A DNA stretch of 42,609 bases from Bacteroidota bacterium (GCA_025352785.1 JANXSD010000072.1:1-42609); one strand, 5' to 3'; counted from the first letter of the stretch, positions 18,476 through 28,286 are shown. Notes: generated by a model not told the origin, from the letters alone. Numbers and translations are program-made.

Positions 18476-19781
18476 TATGAACAATCGATTTCTTTTACTT
18501 TTAGTTTGTTTAATGCAAATCACTGATTCGTTTTCCCAAACTACAATCACTCTTCAAGCTGCAATTGATTCTGCATTACAAAATAATTTGGGAATTCAAA
18601 TCAGTAGGAATAATTTTCAGATTGCAACGAATAATTCGAGCTTAGGTAATTCTGGAATGCTACCTAATGTTGATGTTAATGGTGGATACAATTATGCAGT
18701 TAATACTTTGCGACAAGAAACATCGACGGGAATTGTTACTGATAAGAATGGAGTCGATACGAAGTCTTATACGGGTAAAGCAGCCTTAGGATGGACTATA
18801 TTTGATGGTGCGAAAATGTTTGCAACACGTAAGAAGTTGCAATCCCTACAACAAATTGGTGAGTTAGATGTCAAGAGACAAATTACCATGACTATTGCCT
18901 CCGTTGCAGCTACCTATTTTGAAGTAGTACGAGAGCAACAATTGGTACAGAAAAATTTAGCAACGTTTAATTTGTATGATGAACGACAACGCCTTGCTGA
19001 TAGAAAATTAACTCTTGGAAATGCCGCGAAAACGGAATTACTTCAAGCTAACGTCGATTATAACACTCAACAAAGTAATCTAATAACGCTCAAAAGTAAT
19101 TTGAGAAATGCGCAGATTCGTTTGAATGAATTATTGATGCATCCCTTAGATGAACTATTTGTTGCGGTAGATTCTTTAGGGCCAGATTCTACTTTGCAAT
19201 TTGGAGGTTTTCTAAATAAATTGGAAAATGGAAATTTAGATTTGCAAGAACAGTTGCTTTTAAACGAGATTTCTAAACAAGAATTGAAAATTGCCAAAGC
19301 CGGTTTCTTTCCACAACTTGATGTAAATGCTGCATACAACTATAATAACAATATTGCTACACAAGGATTTTACTTAAAGAATCAGGTCTATGGTCCTTCC
19401 ACAGGTATTGGATTGTCATGGAATATTTTTAATGGAAGTAATCAACAGCGTCTATCTAAAAATGCAAAGTTGTCTTTGCAAAATACGCAATTAAATATTA
19501 GTTTTACTAAACAGTCTATTAATTCGGCACTTGCAACATCATGGACAAATTATCAAAGTGCTTTGGCGATTTATCATAATGAATTGCAAAGCGAAAAATT
19601 TGCTTTAGAAAATTTAGATATCATGATGAAGAGATTTCGTCTCAATGAAAGTAATGTATTGGAATTACGCACTGCGCAACAAACTGTTGAAGAAGTACAA
19701 ATCAGACTTGCGAATGCCTTATATACTTGTAATATTTCGATAGTGGAGTTGCAACAACTTACGGGTACTTTGATAAAATAA
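18465..19781 (+). CDS. TolC-family outer-membrane efflux channel
   Basis: This protein of up to 438 residues has a signal peptide (LLLLVCLMQITDSFSQ) and two repeated outer-membrane efflux halves. Each half has long helices ending in strand-loop segments (ALGWTIFDGAKMFATRKKL and GIGLSWNIFNGSNQQRLSK), typical of TolC-like channels. It completes the first tripartite pump. ATG 18465 overlaps the permease by 11 bases; a second ATG at 18477, just after the permease stop, gives a more ordinary signal peptide (MNNRFLLLL), so either may be used. The stop at 19781 is separated by a single base from the converging stop at 19783 of the second pump's permease. Confidence 0.9.
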   Translation: MKYNMNNRFLLLLVCLMQITDSFSQTTITLQAAIDSALQNNLGIQISRNNFQIATNNSSLGNSGMLPNVDVNGGYNYAVNTLRQETSTGIVTDKNGVDTKSYTGKAALGWTIFDGAKMFATRKKLQSLQQIGELDVKRQITMTIASVAATYFEVVREQQLVQKNLATFNLYDERQRLADRKLTLGNAAKTELLQANVDYNTQQSNLITLKSNLRNAQIRLNELLMHPLDELFVAVDSLGPDSTLQFGGFLNKLENGNLDLQEQLLLNEISKQELKIAKAGFFPQLDVNAAYNYNNNIATQGFYLKNQVYGPSTGIGLSWNIFNGSNQQRLSKNAKLSLQNTQLNISFTKQSINSALATSWTNYQSALAIYHNELQSEKFALENLDIMMKRFRLNESNVLELRTAQQTVEEVQIRLANALYTCNISIVELQQLTGTLIK

Positions 19782-19782
19782 T

Positions 19783-22782
19783 CTATGATAAGTATTTTAT
19801 AGCAGATGGAAATACGATTAATAATAAAGGAAGCGCAATTATTAATCCACCAATCACAGCTATCGCTAATGGTTGATGTAATTCCGCTCCAGCTCCAATT
19901 CCGAGTGCTAATGGAAGTAGTGCAATTATAGCACCGCATGCCGTCATTAATTTTGGTCTTAATCGGGTAGCTATTGAAAAGTTGATACTATCTTCTTTGT
20001 TCATTGATTTTAGTGCTTCTTGATATTGCCAATAGGTGAATATGGCATTTTCCCCAATGATTCCAACAACCATAATAATCCCTGTGTAACTACCTACATT
20101 TAATGCAGTACCTGTAAGCAGTAATCCTAATAAACATCCTGAAACACCTAGTACTGCTAAGGCGATAATGATAAATGAAATTTTGATTTGACGAAATAGA
20201 AATAGCATAATAATAAAGACCATAAGTATGGATGCAATTAAAATTAGTAGCAATTCTTTGAAGGCGTTTTTTTGTTGAGCATAACTTCCACCATATTCAA
20301 TATGATATCCAGTTGGCAGCGATATTTTATTTTTGAGATGTTGTTCAATGTCTTTTAAGGTGCTTCCCAAATCCCGATTATTAAGACGGGCCGTAATCAC
20401 ACCCATCATTTTTTGGTTTTCACGATTGATCTCTGCAACACCCTTTTCTATTTGTATTTTGGCAATAGTATTTATAGGTTTTATTTTTCCATTTGCTAAA
20501 AGTATGGAGGTATTTTCTAGTGAATGAATCGTCGTTCCTAGTGCTTCAGGATAAATTAATCGAATATCTACTTGTCGATCTTTTTCTAGCATGGTACTTA
20601 TTACAGTTCCTTCAATTTGTGTTTGTAATTGAAATTGGAAATCAGAAACTGTTAACCCTAGTTGTGAAAGCTTCGTGACATCGGGTTGTATATTAATTTC
20701 TGGACCAGCAATAACAATCCCATCAAAAACATCCGCAGTGCCATTTACTTTTGTTAATTCTTCTGCAATTTGTTTCGATATACTTTCTATTTTAGATTGA
20801 TTATCGCCAAATATTTTTATTTCAATAGGCTGAACACTACTCATCAAATCGCCCAACATGTCCATCATAATTTGACCAAAATCAACGGTAAGTTGAGGAA
20901 TAGTACTCTCTATTTTCTGACGAATATTATCAGATACTTCTACTGTTGTTTTAGTTCGTTTCTTTTTTAATTGAATAAGATAATCACCACGATTTGGTTC
21001 CGTAATAAAAAATCCCATTTGTGTTCCTAATCTTCGTGAAAAATTTTCAACTTCAGGTTGTTGTTGAATAATCTTATCTACTTGTTGAAGTAAATGATCT
21101 GTTTCTTCTATTGAAGTTCCTGCCGGACTATTGAAATCTAAGACCATACTACCTTCATCCATATCAGGGAGAAATCCAGATTTTAATTTTGCAGGGATAA
21201 AAATAATGGCCAATATACAGATAGAAATAAAAAGTAAACTGATGATAGGTCGACGCGTAAAGAAGATAATCCATTGTGTTTTATTTTTATAAACAACCTT
21301 CTTTTTCTTCTTCAATGGAACTATTAAAAAGAGCATTGGAAGTATTAACCATGTTACAAAGAAAGATGCTGATAAGGTAATGATCATGGTATAAGCTAAC
21401 ACTTGAAAATACGCTCCAGCTATGCCACTCATCATAATAAAAGGGATAAAAATCACTATCGTACTTAGTGAAGAACCCACCATTGCAGGAAACAAATAGG
21501 TAATTGATTTACCAATTAATGAGGTAATGGGTTCGTCTGGATTTTCTTCATGACTTCGATGAATTTGTTCAACAATTATTACAGCATCATCGATCATCAA
21601 TCCTATAGCAGCAGCAATAGCTCCGAGTGTCATGATATTAAATGTATAACCAATTACATTTAATATGGTAACAGTTAAACAAAGTGTTATGGGTATTGTA
21701 ATTAATACTACTAAACTTGTGGAACCAGATCTTAAAAATACGATGACAATAATAATTGCCAATAGTAATCCTAACCATAAAACATCCCGAATACTTTTGA
21801 TACTCTCATTAACAAAGTCTGCTTGTTTATAATAGGGGATGAGATGCAAATCGTTAGGAAGGATATTCTTTAGTTCCTCTATGCGTTGTTCAACTGCATT
21901 ATTTACATCGATTAAATTTGCATCGGGTTGTTTAAAAATTGCAATTAACGGAACATTATTTCCATTCGCTTTAATTTTAATGTATTCTTTTGCTTCATTT
22001 AATTCTATGGATGCAACATCACTTAATTTTATTAATCTATTGGGAGTATTGCTTAGCACCAAATTTCGTAATTCATCTATGTTATCAACCGCATTATCTG
22101 TAAGTGTCAAATAAAGTCGATTGTGGTCGTTAATGTATCCGTTCGATTCTAAAATATTTGATTGTTGAACTGCTGATTGAATTGTTTGTAAGGAAATACC
22201 TAATGAGGCTATTTTATTTGGTGAGATGATAATTTGATATTCTTTCGATTTCCCACCAATTATGGCAATGTCAGCAACACCAGGAGCAGAAGCTAAGTAG
22301 GGTTTAATCTGGTATTGTGCAATCTTTTTTAGTTCTACCTGTGAACGATTTCCTTCTAATGAATAGCCCATTACAGCCAATATAGATGGATTCATTTTTT
22401 GAACGCTAATCGATGTTTGCGATGGCAAATTATTTTTCACTTGATTCACAAATGACTCAATTTGTTGCCTTGCCTTATCAACATCCGTATTCCATTTTAA
22501 AAAAACAGATATTTCACATGAACCTCTAGCTGTTGTACTTCTAATATAATCTAATCCTTCTGTCCGCTTTATATAGTTTTCTAATGGAACAGTAACCGTC
22601 GTCATCATTTTATCTACAGGCTGTTGACCTGCATCAGCAATGACTTTGATTTTTGGAAATGTAATGTCAGGAAATAAACCTGTTTTTAAATTGCTATAAC
22701 TATAGAATCCAGCAATTAGTATTAGCAATGAAACTGCTAATATGGGATATTTAAAATGATGATGTTTTGCCTTTTCCATCAT
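19783..22782 (-). CDS. RND efflux permease, second system (divergent type)
   Basis: This is a 999-residue RND permease. It has an N-terminal helix, 'FPDITFPKIKVIADAGQQPVDKMMTTVTVPLE' porter entry, and a TM4 relay GLMIDDAVIIVEQIHRSHEE with paired aspartates (about 397-398). The position matching AcrB K940 reads GIIGENAIFTYW: a glutamate stands where drug pumps have lysine, and the CzcA/CusA pattern is not matched either. It is therefore distinct from the first pump and neither a clear HAE1 nor a clear metal exporter. Its ATG overlaps the adaptor's last codons by four bases (ATGA), a sign of translational coupling. The gene is last in a TolC-adaptor-permease operon. Confidence 0.9.
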   Translation of the reverse strand: MMEKAKHHHFKYPILAVSLLILIAGFYSYSNLKTGLFPDITFPKIKVIADAGQQPVDKMMTTVTVPLENYIKRTEGLDYIRSTTARGSCEISVFLKWNTDVDKARQQIESFVNQVKNNLPSQTSISVQKMNPSILAVMGYSLEGNRSQVELKKIAQYQIKPYLASAPGVADIAIIGGKSKEYQIIISPNKIASLGISLQTIQSAVQQSNILESNGYINDHNRLYLTLTDNAVDNIDELRNLVLSNTPNRLIKLSDVASIELNEAKEYIKIKANGNNVPLIAIFKQPDANLIDVNNAVEQRIEELKNILPNDLHLIPYYKQADFVNESIKSIRDVLWLGLLLAIIIVIVFLRSGSTSLVVLITIPITLCLTVTILNVIGYTFNIMTLGAIAAAIGLMIDDAVIIVEQIHRSHEENPDEPITSLIGKSITYLFPAMVGSSLSTIVIFIPFIMMSGIAGAYFQVLAYTMIITLSASFFVTWLILPMLFLIVPLKKKKKVVYKNKTQWIIFFTRRPIISLLFISICILAIIFIPAKLKSGFLPDMDEGSMVLDFNSPAGTSIEETDHLLQQVDKIIQQQPEVENFSRRLGTQMGFFITEPNRGDYLIQLKKKRTKTTVEVSDNIRQKIESTIPQLTVDFGQIMMDMLGDLMSSVQPIEIKIFGDNQSKIESISKQIAEELTKVNGTADVFDGIVIAGPEINIQPDVTKLSQLGLTVSDFQFQLQTQIEGTVISTMLEKDRQVDIRLIYPEALGTTIHSLENTSILLANGKIKPINTIAKIQIEKGVAEINRENQKMMGVITARLNNRDLGSTLKDIEQHLKNKISLPTGYHIEYGGSYAQQKNAFKELLLILIASILMVFIIMLFLFRQIKISFIIIALAVLGVSGCLLGLLLTGTALNVGSYTGIIMVVGIIGENAIFTYWQYQEALKSMNKEDSINFSIATRLRPKLMTACGAIIALLPLALGIGAGAELHQPLAIAVIGGLIIALPLLLIVFPSAIKYLS

Positions 22783-23699
22783 TTTTTATATTGAATCAAT
22801 GTAGAATCTTCAAGACCATAAGCACCATCAGTAATGATAGTGTCATTGATGGTAATATTCTTGGATATAATTTCTGTAATAGAATCATTTTGCAATCCAG
22901 TTTCAATAGCAATTTTTCTAGCTATCGAACCATTTACAACTTTCATTAACCAGTAATTTTTTTGCATTTCATCTGTTTGAATGGCAGTTGTGCTGATACA
23001 AAGTGCATTCTCTCTTTGATTTTTTGATATTAAAATGGTGACATTTAAATTTTCTGGCAATGATTCATTGGGCACTCGAAGGAAATAAGTTTGAGATTGA
23101 GAATTAATTTCAACAATGGGCAACTTACCAGTTATTATACTTTGAATTACTTTTCCGTCGGGAAGTAATACTTCGCATTTTTTTCCTTCACTAACAAGTT
23201 GGTTATACTCATAAGGAACATTAACTTGTATTATTAACGATTGAGGCTCACTTACTGTGGCAATAATATCACCTTCTGAAACATAATCACCCTCTAATAA
23301 CGCGATGTTAGAAATAATACCACTCACATTTGAAATGATGCTTATAGGTCTTTTAAATTTAAGTAAAGAGGTATCTGTAAGTGCTAAATTTTTCAGCGCT
23401 TCTTGTTCTTTTGTGCCCACTAGGCAAAATATTTCACCATTCTTTATTTTGTCTCCTTGTCGGAATTTTAAAGCTCGGATGTAACCTGTTACTGTCGATC
23501 TAAGATTATCCCTTTTTTGAAAAACACTGACTCCATTAAGATGAATATATTCTACAAGATTTTGACGTGTTGGTTGTGTGATACTTACTGTTGTTGAGAT
23601 TAACGTTGCGTCTTCACTTGTTACCTTATCTTTTCGATTACAGGAGAATAAAGTTAATAATAGGAATATCGGAACTGAATTTATGGTATATTTTTTCAT
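22779..23699 (-). CDS. RND efflux adaptor lipoprotein, second system
   Basis: This is a 306-residue periplasmic adaptor. The signal ends in a lipobox (LLLTLFSC, cysteine at residue 20), so unlike the first system's adaptor it is probably lipid-anchored. Lipoyl-like halves are visible ('TVTGYIRALKFRQGDKIKNGEIFCLVGTKEQEAL' and 'ISNVSGIISNIALLEGDYVSEGDIIATV') with almost no helical hairpin between them, then a beta-barrel. It is short for the family (usually 340-400) because the coiled coil is nearly missing. The gene overlaps the TolC gene before it by one base (TAATG) and the permease after it by four. Confidence 0.87.
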   Translation of the reverse strand: MKKYTINSVPIFLLLTLFSCNRKDKVTSEDATLISTTVSITQPTRQNLVEYIHLNGVSVFQKRDNLRSTVTGYIRALKFRQGDKIKNGEIFCLVGTKEQEALKNLALTDTSLLKFKRPISIISNVSGIISNIALLEGDYVSEGDIIATVSEPQSLIIQVNVPYEYNQLVSEGKKCEVLLPDGKVIQSIITGKLPIVEINSQSQTYFLRVPNESLPENLNVTILISKNQRENALCISTTAIQTDEMQKNYWLMKVVNGSIARKIAIETGLQNDSITEIISKNITINDTIITDGAYGLEDSTLIQYKK

Positions 23700-24982
23700 T
23701 ACCAGTTGGTTGCATTAAATTGATTTACGAGAGACCATAAATTTGTTTGTGACTGAATTCTATCGAGGCTACTATTTGAATAGTTTTCAATGGCATTTAA
23801 AAAGTCGGTTACTGAAATTTGTCCCATAATTACTTTTTCTTGCAATATTTTCAATAAATCTTCTTGCGACTTTATCTGAGAATTAAATAATTCAATTGTT
23901 TTTTCTGTTGACAAAATTTGCTTTTGAAGAAAAATTAAATTATTTCGTTGCTGCAGGGTAGTCTGTGATTTATAGAAGTTAAGGTTTTCTATGAGTAATT
24001 TATTCTGTTGTCCAGTTATTTTTTTTTGTTTTCCATCGTATATTGGAACTTGCAAATGTAATCCAGCACTCATGCCAATATTATGGGCGATGTTTTCTGT
24101 GGTTGTTGCGTTTAAACCGGTATTGCCAAACAATACTAATTGTGGTTTGTATTTTAAATTCTGAATTGATTGTTGAGAAAGTATATTTAAACTATCAATC
24201 CTGTATTTAATTTCGTAATTATAAGTTTGTAATAATTCTTTTTGTTTTATAATTGGTTTTTGCAATTCAAAAATTGAGGTGTCACTTATTAAACATGTAT
24301 TGTTAAGTTTGTTAAATGCGTCGTATAATGCAATTTTACTTGTCTCTATATTTAGTTGTTTTTGATTTATTTCTATCTCTAAAAGTAAGAGGTCATTTTG
24401 CTGAAAAAGCCCTTTTTCAACTAATGTCGATACTATTTTTTTTCGATCATTCAATAATAGAATTAGCTTTTGCTGATATCTTATTTGTTCTTGTAACTGA
24501 TACGCATTTACAAATTGATCAGTAATTTGTTTATTTAAATCATTTATGAAGGCCTTTAAATTAGCACCTAATAATTGATTTTGCAAATCATTTTGTTGGA
24601 AATAGGTGTTTACAATCCCAGAGTTAAAGATGGGCGTTGCAATATTTAATTGAGTGGCATATAATCCTCCATTGCTTAAATTTATATTATAACCATAAGC
24701 ATTGCTCTCTGGGTTTTGAGTAACAGAGATGAATTGCTTATTATTAAAAAAATAAGGAGCAAAAAGATAGTCGGCAGTTAAATTTATTTGTGGCTTTCTT
24801 AATTGTGCAGCCGTAAGTTCCTTTTGTTGTTGTGAAATTTTTAAAAGATTTGCATTCTCTTTAATAAGTGGATTTTCCTGATTGGCAAAATGAATAAAAT
24901 CATCTAGCGATTTAACCTGTTGTCCATAGACTTTAAGTTGCAAGATCACTATTAATAGGGCTAACTTTAGGTGAACTTTCAT
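23699..24982 (-). CDS. TolC-family outer-membrane efflux protein, second system
   Basis: This 427-residue protein has a signal peptide (residues 1-20, ending in VYG-QQ) and two outer-membrane efflux halves. The first runs through 'QITDQFVNAYQLQEQIRYQQKLILLLNDRKKIVSTLVEKGLFQQNDLLLLEIEINQ'. The second includes GLHLQVPIYDGKQKKITG, the usual strand and equatorial segment, and ends in long glutamine-rich helices. It should form the outer-membrane channel of the second pump. The gene opens the second operon and shares its last base with the adaptor start. No regulator precedes it, in contrast to the first pump. Sequence resemblance to the TolC of the first system is low. Confidence 0.88.
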   Translation of the reverse strand: MKVHLKLALLIVILQLKVYGQQVKSLDDFIHFANQENPLIKENANLLKISQQQKELTAAQLRKPQINLTADYLFAPYFFNNKQFISVTQNPESNAYGYNINLSNGGLYATQLNIATPIFNSGIVNTYFQQNDLQNQLLGANLKAFINDLNKQITDQFVNAYQLQEQIRYQQKLILLLNDRKKIVSTLVEKGLFQQNDLLLLEIEINQKQLNIETSKIALYDAFNKLNNTCLISDTSIFELQKPIIKQKELLQTYNYEIKYRIDSLNILSQQSIQNLKYKPQLVLFGNTGLNATTTENIAHNIGMSAGLHLQVPIYDGKQKKITGQQNKLLIENLNFYKSQTTLQQRNNLIFLQKQILSTEKTIELFNSQIKSQEDLLKILQEKVIMGQISVTDFLNAIENYSNSSLDRIQSQTNLWSLVNQFNATNW

Positions 24983-25130
24983 TGTTTTAGTTAGTCAATA
25001 TATTAGTCATAGTAATGAGGTAATTTTGTTTGAATAAAACTAAAATATTTCATTTGGAGCTTATGATTACCTGGATGAATAATTGAGGGAATAAGTAATT
25101 CCTTCAGTTATCTTTTCTTTTGGTTTGTGA

Positions 25131-26672
25131 TTATTTTTTTCCTGCAATTTCTTCTGCTTTTAAAAATGCTGTTTTCGCATTTATTATTCCTCCCGTACCA
25201 CATAGGCTTGAGAATTTTACTCGTTCTTTTGCATTCCCAGGCAAGGAACAATCTGTTTCTCTTTCTTGAACTCCAGCAAGTAATGCGTTTTTTAATTCGT
25301 CAACGGTAAGGGCCGGAAAATAGGACAATACAAGCGCCGCAACTCCGCAAACAACTGGTGCAGCCATACTAGTCCCGTTTTCTGATTCATATTTATTGTC
25401 AGGTACTGTTGAATAAATAGCTACACCGGGTGCAAAAAGGTCAACATGTGATTTTCCATAATTGGAAAATTTAGCTGGGTTTCCATCGATATTCGAAGCA
25501 CCAACTTCAATCCAATTTTCTGCTCTTGTTTTTGTTTCGTCAAAAAATTGATTCGGAAAAAAAGGAGTATTATCATTATTCGATGATTCATTTCCCGCTG
25601 CATGGATGATTAAAACTCCCTTCGTTGCAGCATATTTCACAGCTTCATCTACCAATGATTTGTTTGGAGAATATTCCTTTACAAAACTCATATTAATTAA
25701 TCTGGCTCCATTATCTGCTGCATATCGAATTCCATTGGCAACATCTTTATCGCGTTCATCACCATCAGGAACAACACGAACAACCATTATTTTTACATTT
25801 TCTGCAATACCGTTCATCCCGATATTATTATTTCGTACCGCTCCAATAATTCCTGCTACATGAGTGCCATGTGATCCTCCTTGCCCTGTTACATCGTGGT
25901 TGCCATAATTATGTTCGGTTAAGTTTTCATAATGATCGTTCACCATTGCCCGTCCATCATAATTTAAATTTAAATAATAATCTTGACTAACTAACAATGG
26001 CTCATTTATGTCTCTAATTTCATTTTCGAATGATTTAAAGTCATATCCACCTTCCATTGCATTGGTAATTGATTTTTTATAAAGTTTCATTTTTAAACCA
26101 TGAACTTTAACCGATTTAGCCGTTGCTGCAGTGATGGAGTCTTTTCCACTTTTGCTATTTACTTCAGCAATCCAAGTATTTATTTTTGCGATAAATTTTA
26201 GCTGCTTATTATTAATCCTTACTTCTTTCTTATAAGATTTTTTTATTGACTTCCAGGAGTAATGAGCGGGAAGTCCTGATTTTCCCAATTTATAAAATCG
26301 TGTTAGCTCAATGTTATCATGTAATGTATTTCCTTTATCGCCACCGATAAAATTCCAACCATGGGTATCATCAACATATCCATTTCCATCATCGTCAATC
26401 CCATTGCCCGCAATTTCTTTAGGATTATTCCAAATATGTTCTATTAAATCTACATGAGCGGTATCAGTTCCATTATCGATTACTGCGACTAGAATGGGTA
26501 CAGATGTTCGCCCATTTACCAATGTGGAATAAACCGTATTCACAGCTGTTCCAACTGCTTTTCCAGAATCGGGGTCGAGTAATTGCCAGTTATTATTTTT
26601 AGATGATTGAGCCAATGATGCTGCGCCGAATGCAATTTGAATTAATATTGAAATATTTAAAATCGCCTTCAT
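25131..26672 (-). CDS. Secreted S8 (subtilisin-like) serine peptidase with long insertion
   Basis: From ATG 26672 this is a 513-residue protein with a signal peptide (MKAILNISILIQIAFGAASLAQS). The frame is open up to 26735, but the extra 21 residues would bury the signal, so the shorter form is chosen. The triad is complete: Asp in VAVIDNGTD (about 66 of the short form), His in GSHGTHVAGIIG (about 271) and Ser in NGTSMAAPV (about 435). About 200 residues separate Asp from His, far more than the ~35-50 of simple subtilisins. The insertion begins with an EIAGNGIDDDGNGYVDD calcium-loop-like stretch and continues as a lysine-rich helical segment. There is no T9SS tail, so the enzyme may stay in the periplasm or leave by another route. 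Confidence 0.9.
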   Translation of the reverse strand: MKAILNISILIQIAFGAASLAQSSKNNNWQLLDPDSGKAVGTAVNTVYSTLVNGRTSVPILVAVIDNGTDTAHVDLIEHIWNNPKEIAGNGIDDDGNGYVDDTHGWNFIGGDKGNTLHDNIELTRFYKLGKSGLPAHYSWKSIKKSYKKEVRINNKQLKFIAKINTWIAEVNSKSGKDSITAATAKSVKVHGLKMKLYKKSITNAMEGGYDFKSFENEIRDINEPLLVSQDYYLNLNYDGRAMVNDHYENLTEHNYGNHDVTGQGGSHGTHVAGIIGAVRNNNIGMNGIAENVKIMVVRVVPDGDERDKDVANGIRYAADNGARLINMSFVKEYSPNKSLVDEAVKYAATKGVLIIHAAGNESSNNDNTPFFPNQFFDETKTRAENWIEVGASNIDGNPAKFSNYGKSHVDLFAPGVAIYSTVPDNKYESENGTSMAAPVVCGVAALVLSYFPALTVDELKNALLAGVQERETDCSLPGNAKERVKFSSLCGTGGIINAKTAFLKAEEIAGKK

Positions 26673-26699
26673 TTTACTTTTTGATAAAATTATTGTCAA

Positions 26700-26707
26700 C
26701 GAAGATA
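26700..26707 (-). promoter_or_regulatory. Putative -7 box of the S8 peptidase gene
   Basis: On the minus strand this reads TATCTTCG (then TTG), one mismatch from TAnnTTTG, 28 bases before the preferred start at 26672. The same TATCTTCGTTG string occurs on the minus strand at 30978-30988 before the PIG-L gene. The upstream TTG spacing is not ideal. Confidence 0.35.
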
Positions 26708-26796
26708 AACGGTATTTTTCAAATGCTATTGTCAAGGGTTAACATATTGATTAATTTTATTCGTTTTTATGTATATTTACTAATATATTCACTAAA

Positions 26797-28206
26797 ATGA
26801 CACTTGAAAATATTACGGATATTTTTGTAAAGCAGCAAACAAAATCTTTCGAAGTGCGTTCCAGTATTTCTGAGGTGCGGAAAATAAAACTTAAGATGAT
26901 TCTTAAGTGGATTTTGAAGAATCGTATGCTAGTACATACAGCATTATATAATGATCTTAGTAAGTCGCCTGAGGAAAGTGATATTACAGAAATTTACACA
27001 CTCACTGCAGAGTTGCGTCATGTTATTGAAAATTTGTCCGTTTGGATGAGTATCAAAAAGGTGCGAACTCCATTAACTTTGATAGGCTCATCTTCATCTA
27101 TTCTTCCTGAAGCGAAGGGTGTTTGTTTGATCATCTCCCCATGGAATTACCCTTTTAGTTTACTAATTGGTCCATTAATTTCTGCTATTGCAGGTGGGAA
27201 TACTGCTATACTCAAACCCTCCGAAATGACTCCTAATGTGGCTGCTTTAATCGAAAAAATGATCGGAGAATTATTCACGCCAAATGAAGTTGCAGTAGTG
27301 AATGGTGATGCAAACACCGCTAAAGAATTATTATCACTTCCATTCAATCATATTTTTTTTACCGGAAGTCCAGAAATCGGTAAGGTTGTAATGACTGCCG
27401 CCGCTCAACATTTAGCAAGTGTTACTCTCGAATTGGGTGGAAAATCTCCAGTAATTGTGAATGCTTGCGCAGATATAAATGATGCTGCCAAAAAGATTGT
27501 TTGGGGTAAATTTATTAACGCCGGACAAACATGCATTGCTCCTGATTATGTAATGGTTCACGAAGAGGTCTATGGGGATTTTATGAAGCATTTAGTCGTT
27601 CACTTGAAGAAGATGTTTGATGAAAGTGGGAACGGTATCAAATCCTCAAAAAATTATTCACGAATAGTAAATGATCATCATTTTGATCGTTTAATAAATC
27701 TGTTAAATGATGCAAAATCTAAAGGTGCTGAGATCGCTTTTGGTGGAAATACAGATAAATTAAAAAAATATTTTGAACCAACAATTATTACTAATATCCC
27801 TGATTGTAATTTAATGGAGGAAGAGATATTTGGTCCATTATTACCTGTTTTGAAATTTTCGAAAGAGGAGGAAGTCATCCATTATATCAATAAAAAACTA
27901 AAGCCATTGTCGATGTATATTTTTGCCAAAACAAAATCATTTTCCAATTCCATACTCGAAAAAACATCTGCCGGAGGCGTTTGTATTAATGATTGTTTAA
28001 TTCAATATTCGCATCCTGAATTACCATTTGGTGGCGTAAATAATTCGGGCATTGGAAAATCACACGGTCTTTTTGGCTTTGAAGAATTTACAAATAAAAA
28101 GGCAATCGTAAACCAACGTCTTAGTTTTTCTATGACAGAAATTCTTTATCCACCCTATTCGAAATTCAGTAAAAAGGTGATTGATTTTCTCATCAAATAC
28201 TTTTAA
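26797..28206 (+). CDS. Aldehyde dehydrogenase, class-3/fatty-aldehyde type
   Basis: This is a 469-residue NAD(P)-dependent aldehyde dehydrogenase. Motifs in order are SPWNYPFSLLIGPL (114-127, cofactor cleft), ILKPSEMTP (138-146), FTGSPEIGK (188-196), general base Glu212 in LELGGKSP, nucleophile Cys246 in NAGQTCIAPDY, and EEEIFGPLLPV. The length and the C-terminal tail 'ILYPPYSKFSKKVIDFLIKYF' match the ALDH3 group, which oxidises medium- and long-chain or aromatic aldehydes and lacks the extra N-terminal part of ALDH1/2. The N-terminal ~100 residues are helical, as in that class. It is divergent from the S8 peptidase and stands alone, so context gives no substrate. Confidence 0.92.
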   Translation: MTLENITDIFVKQQTKSFEVRSSISEVRKIKLKMILKWILKNRMLVHTALYNDLSKSPEESDITEIYTLTAELRHVIENLSVWMSIKKVRTPLTLIGSSSSILPEAKGVCLIISPWNYPFSLLIGPLISAIAGGNTAILKPSEMTPNVAALIEKMIGELFTPNEVAVVNGDANTAKELLSLPFNHIFFTGSPEIGKVVMTAAAQHLASVTLELGGKSPVIVNACADINDAAKKIVWGKFINAGQTCIAPDYVMVHEEVYGDFMKHLVVHLKKMFDESGNGIKSSKNYSRIVNDHHFDRLINLLNDAKSKGAEIAFGGNTDKLKKYFEPTIITNIPDCNLMEEEIFGPLLPVLKFSKEEEVIHYINKKLKPLSMYIFAKTKSFSNSILEKTSAGGVCINDCLIQYSHPELPFGGVNNSGIGKSHGLFGFEEFTNKKAIVNQRLSFSMTEILYPPYSKFSKKVIDFLIKYF

Positions 28207-28286
28207 GAAATTCAATTTCATTAACAATTTAATTTTTTTTGTTAAAAACTATTTGCACATAATTGCAAATGTTTTTTCATGATTAC

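Noticed and set aside
19574-19939. Open frame across the junction of the two efflux operons
   Set aside because: It is antisense to two well-supported genes, with low-complexity serine/cysteine-rich translation and no recognisable motif.
20333-22114. Several plus-strand open frames inside the second RND permease
   Set aside because: They are shadows of the minus-strand coding frame; none has a family motif.
26673-26735. Longer start of the S8 peptidase
   Set aside because: It would place 21 residues before an otherwise normal signal peptide and cover the putative promoter.
26797-28206. Aldehyde dehydrogenase as malonate-semialdehyde dehydrogenase of the pyrimidine route
   Set aside because: It is of ALDH3 type, lies 6 kb from the operon on the other strand, and has no shared regulation visible.
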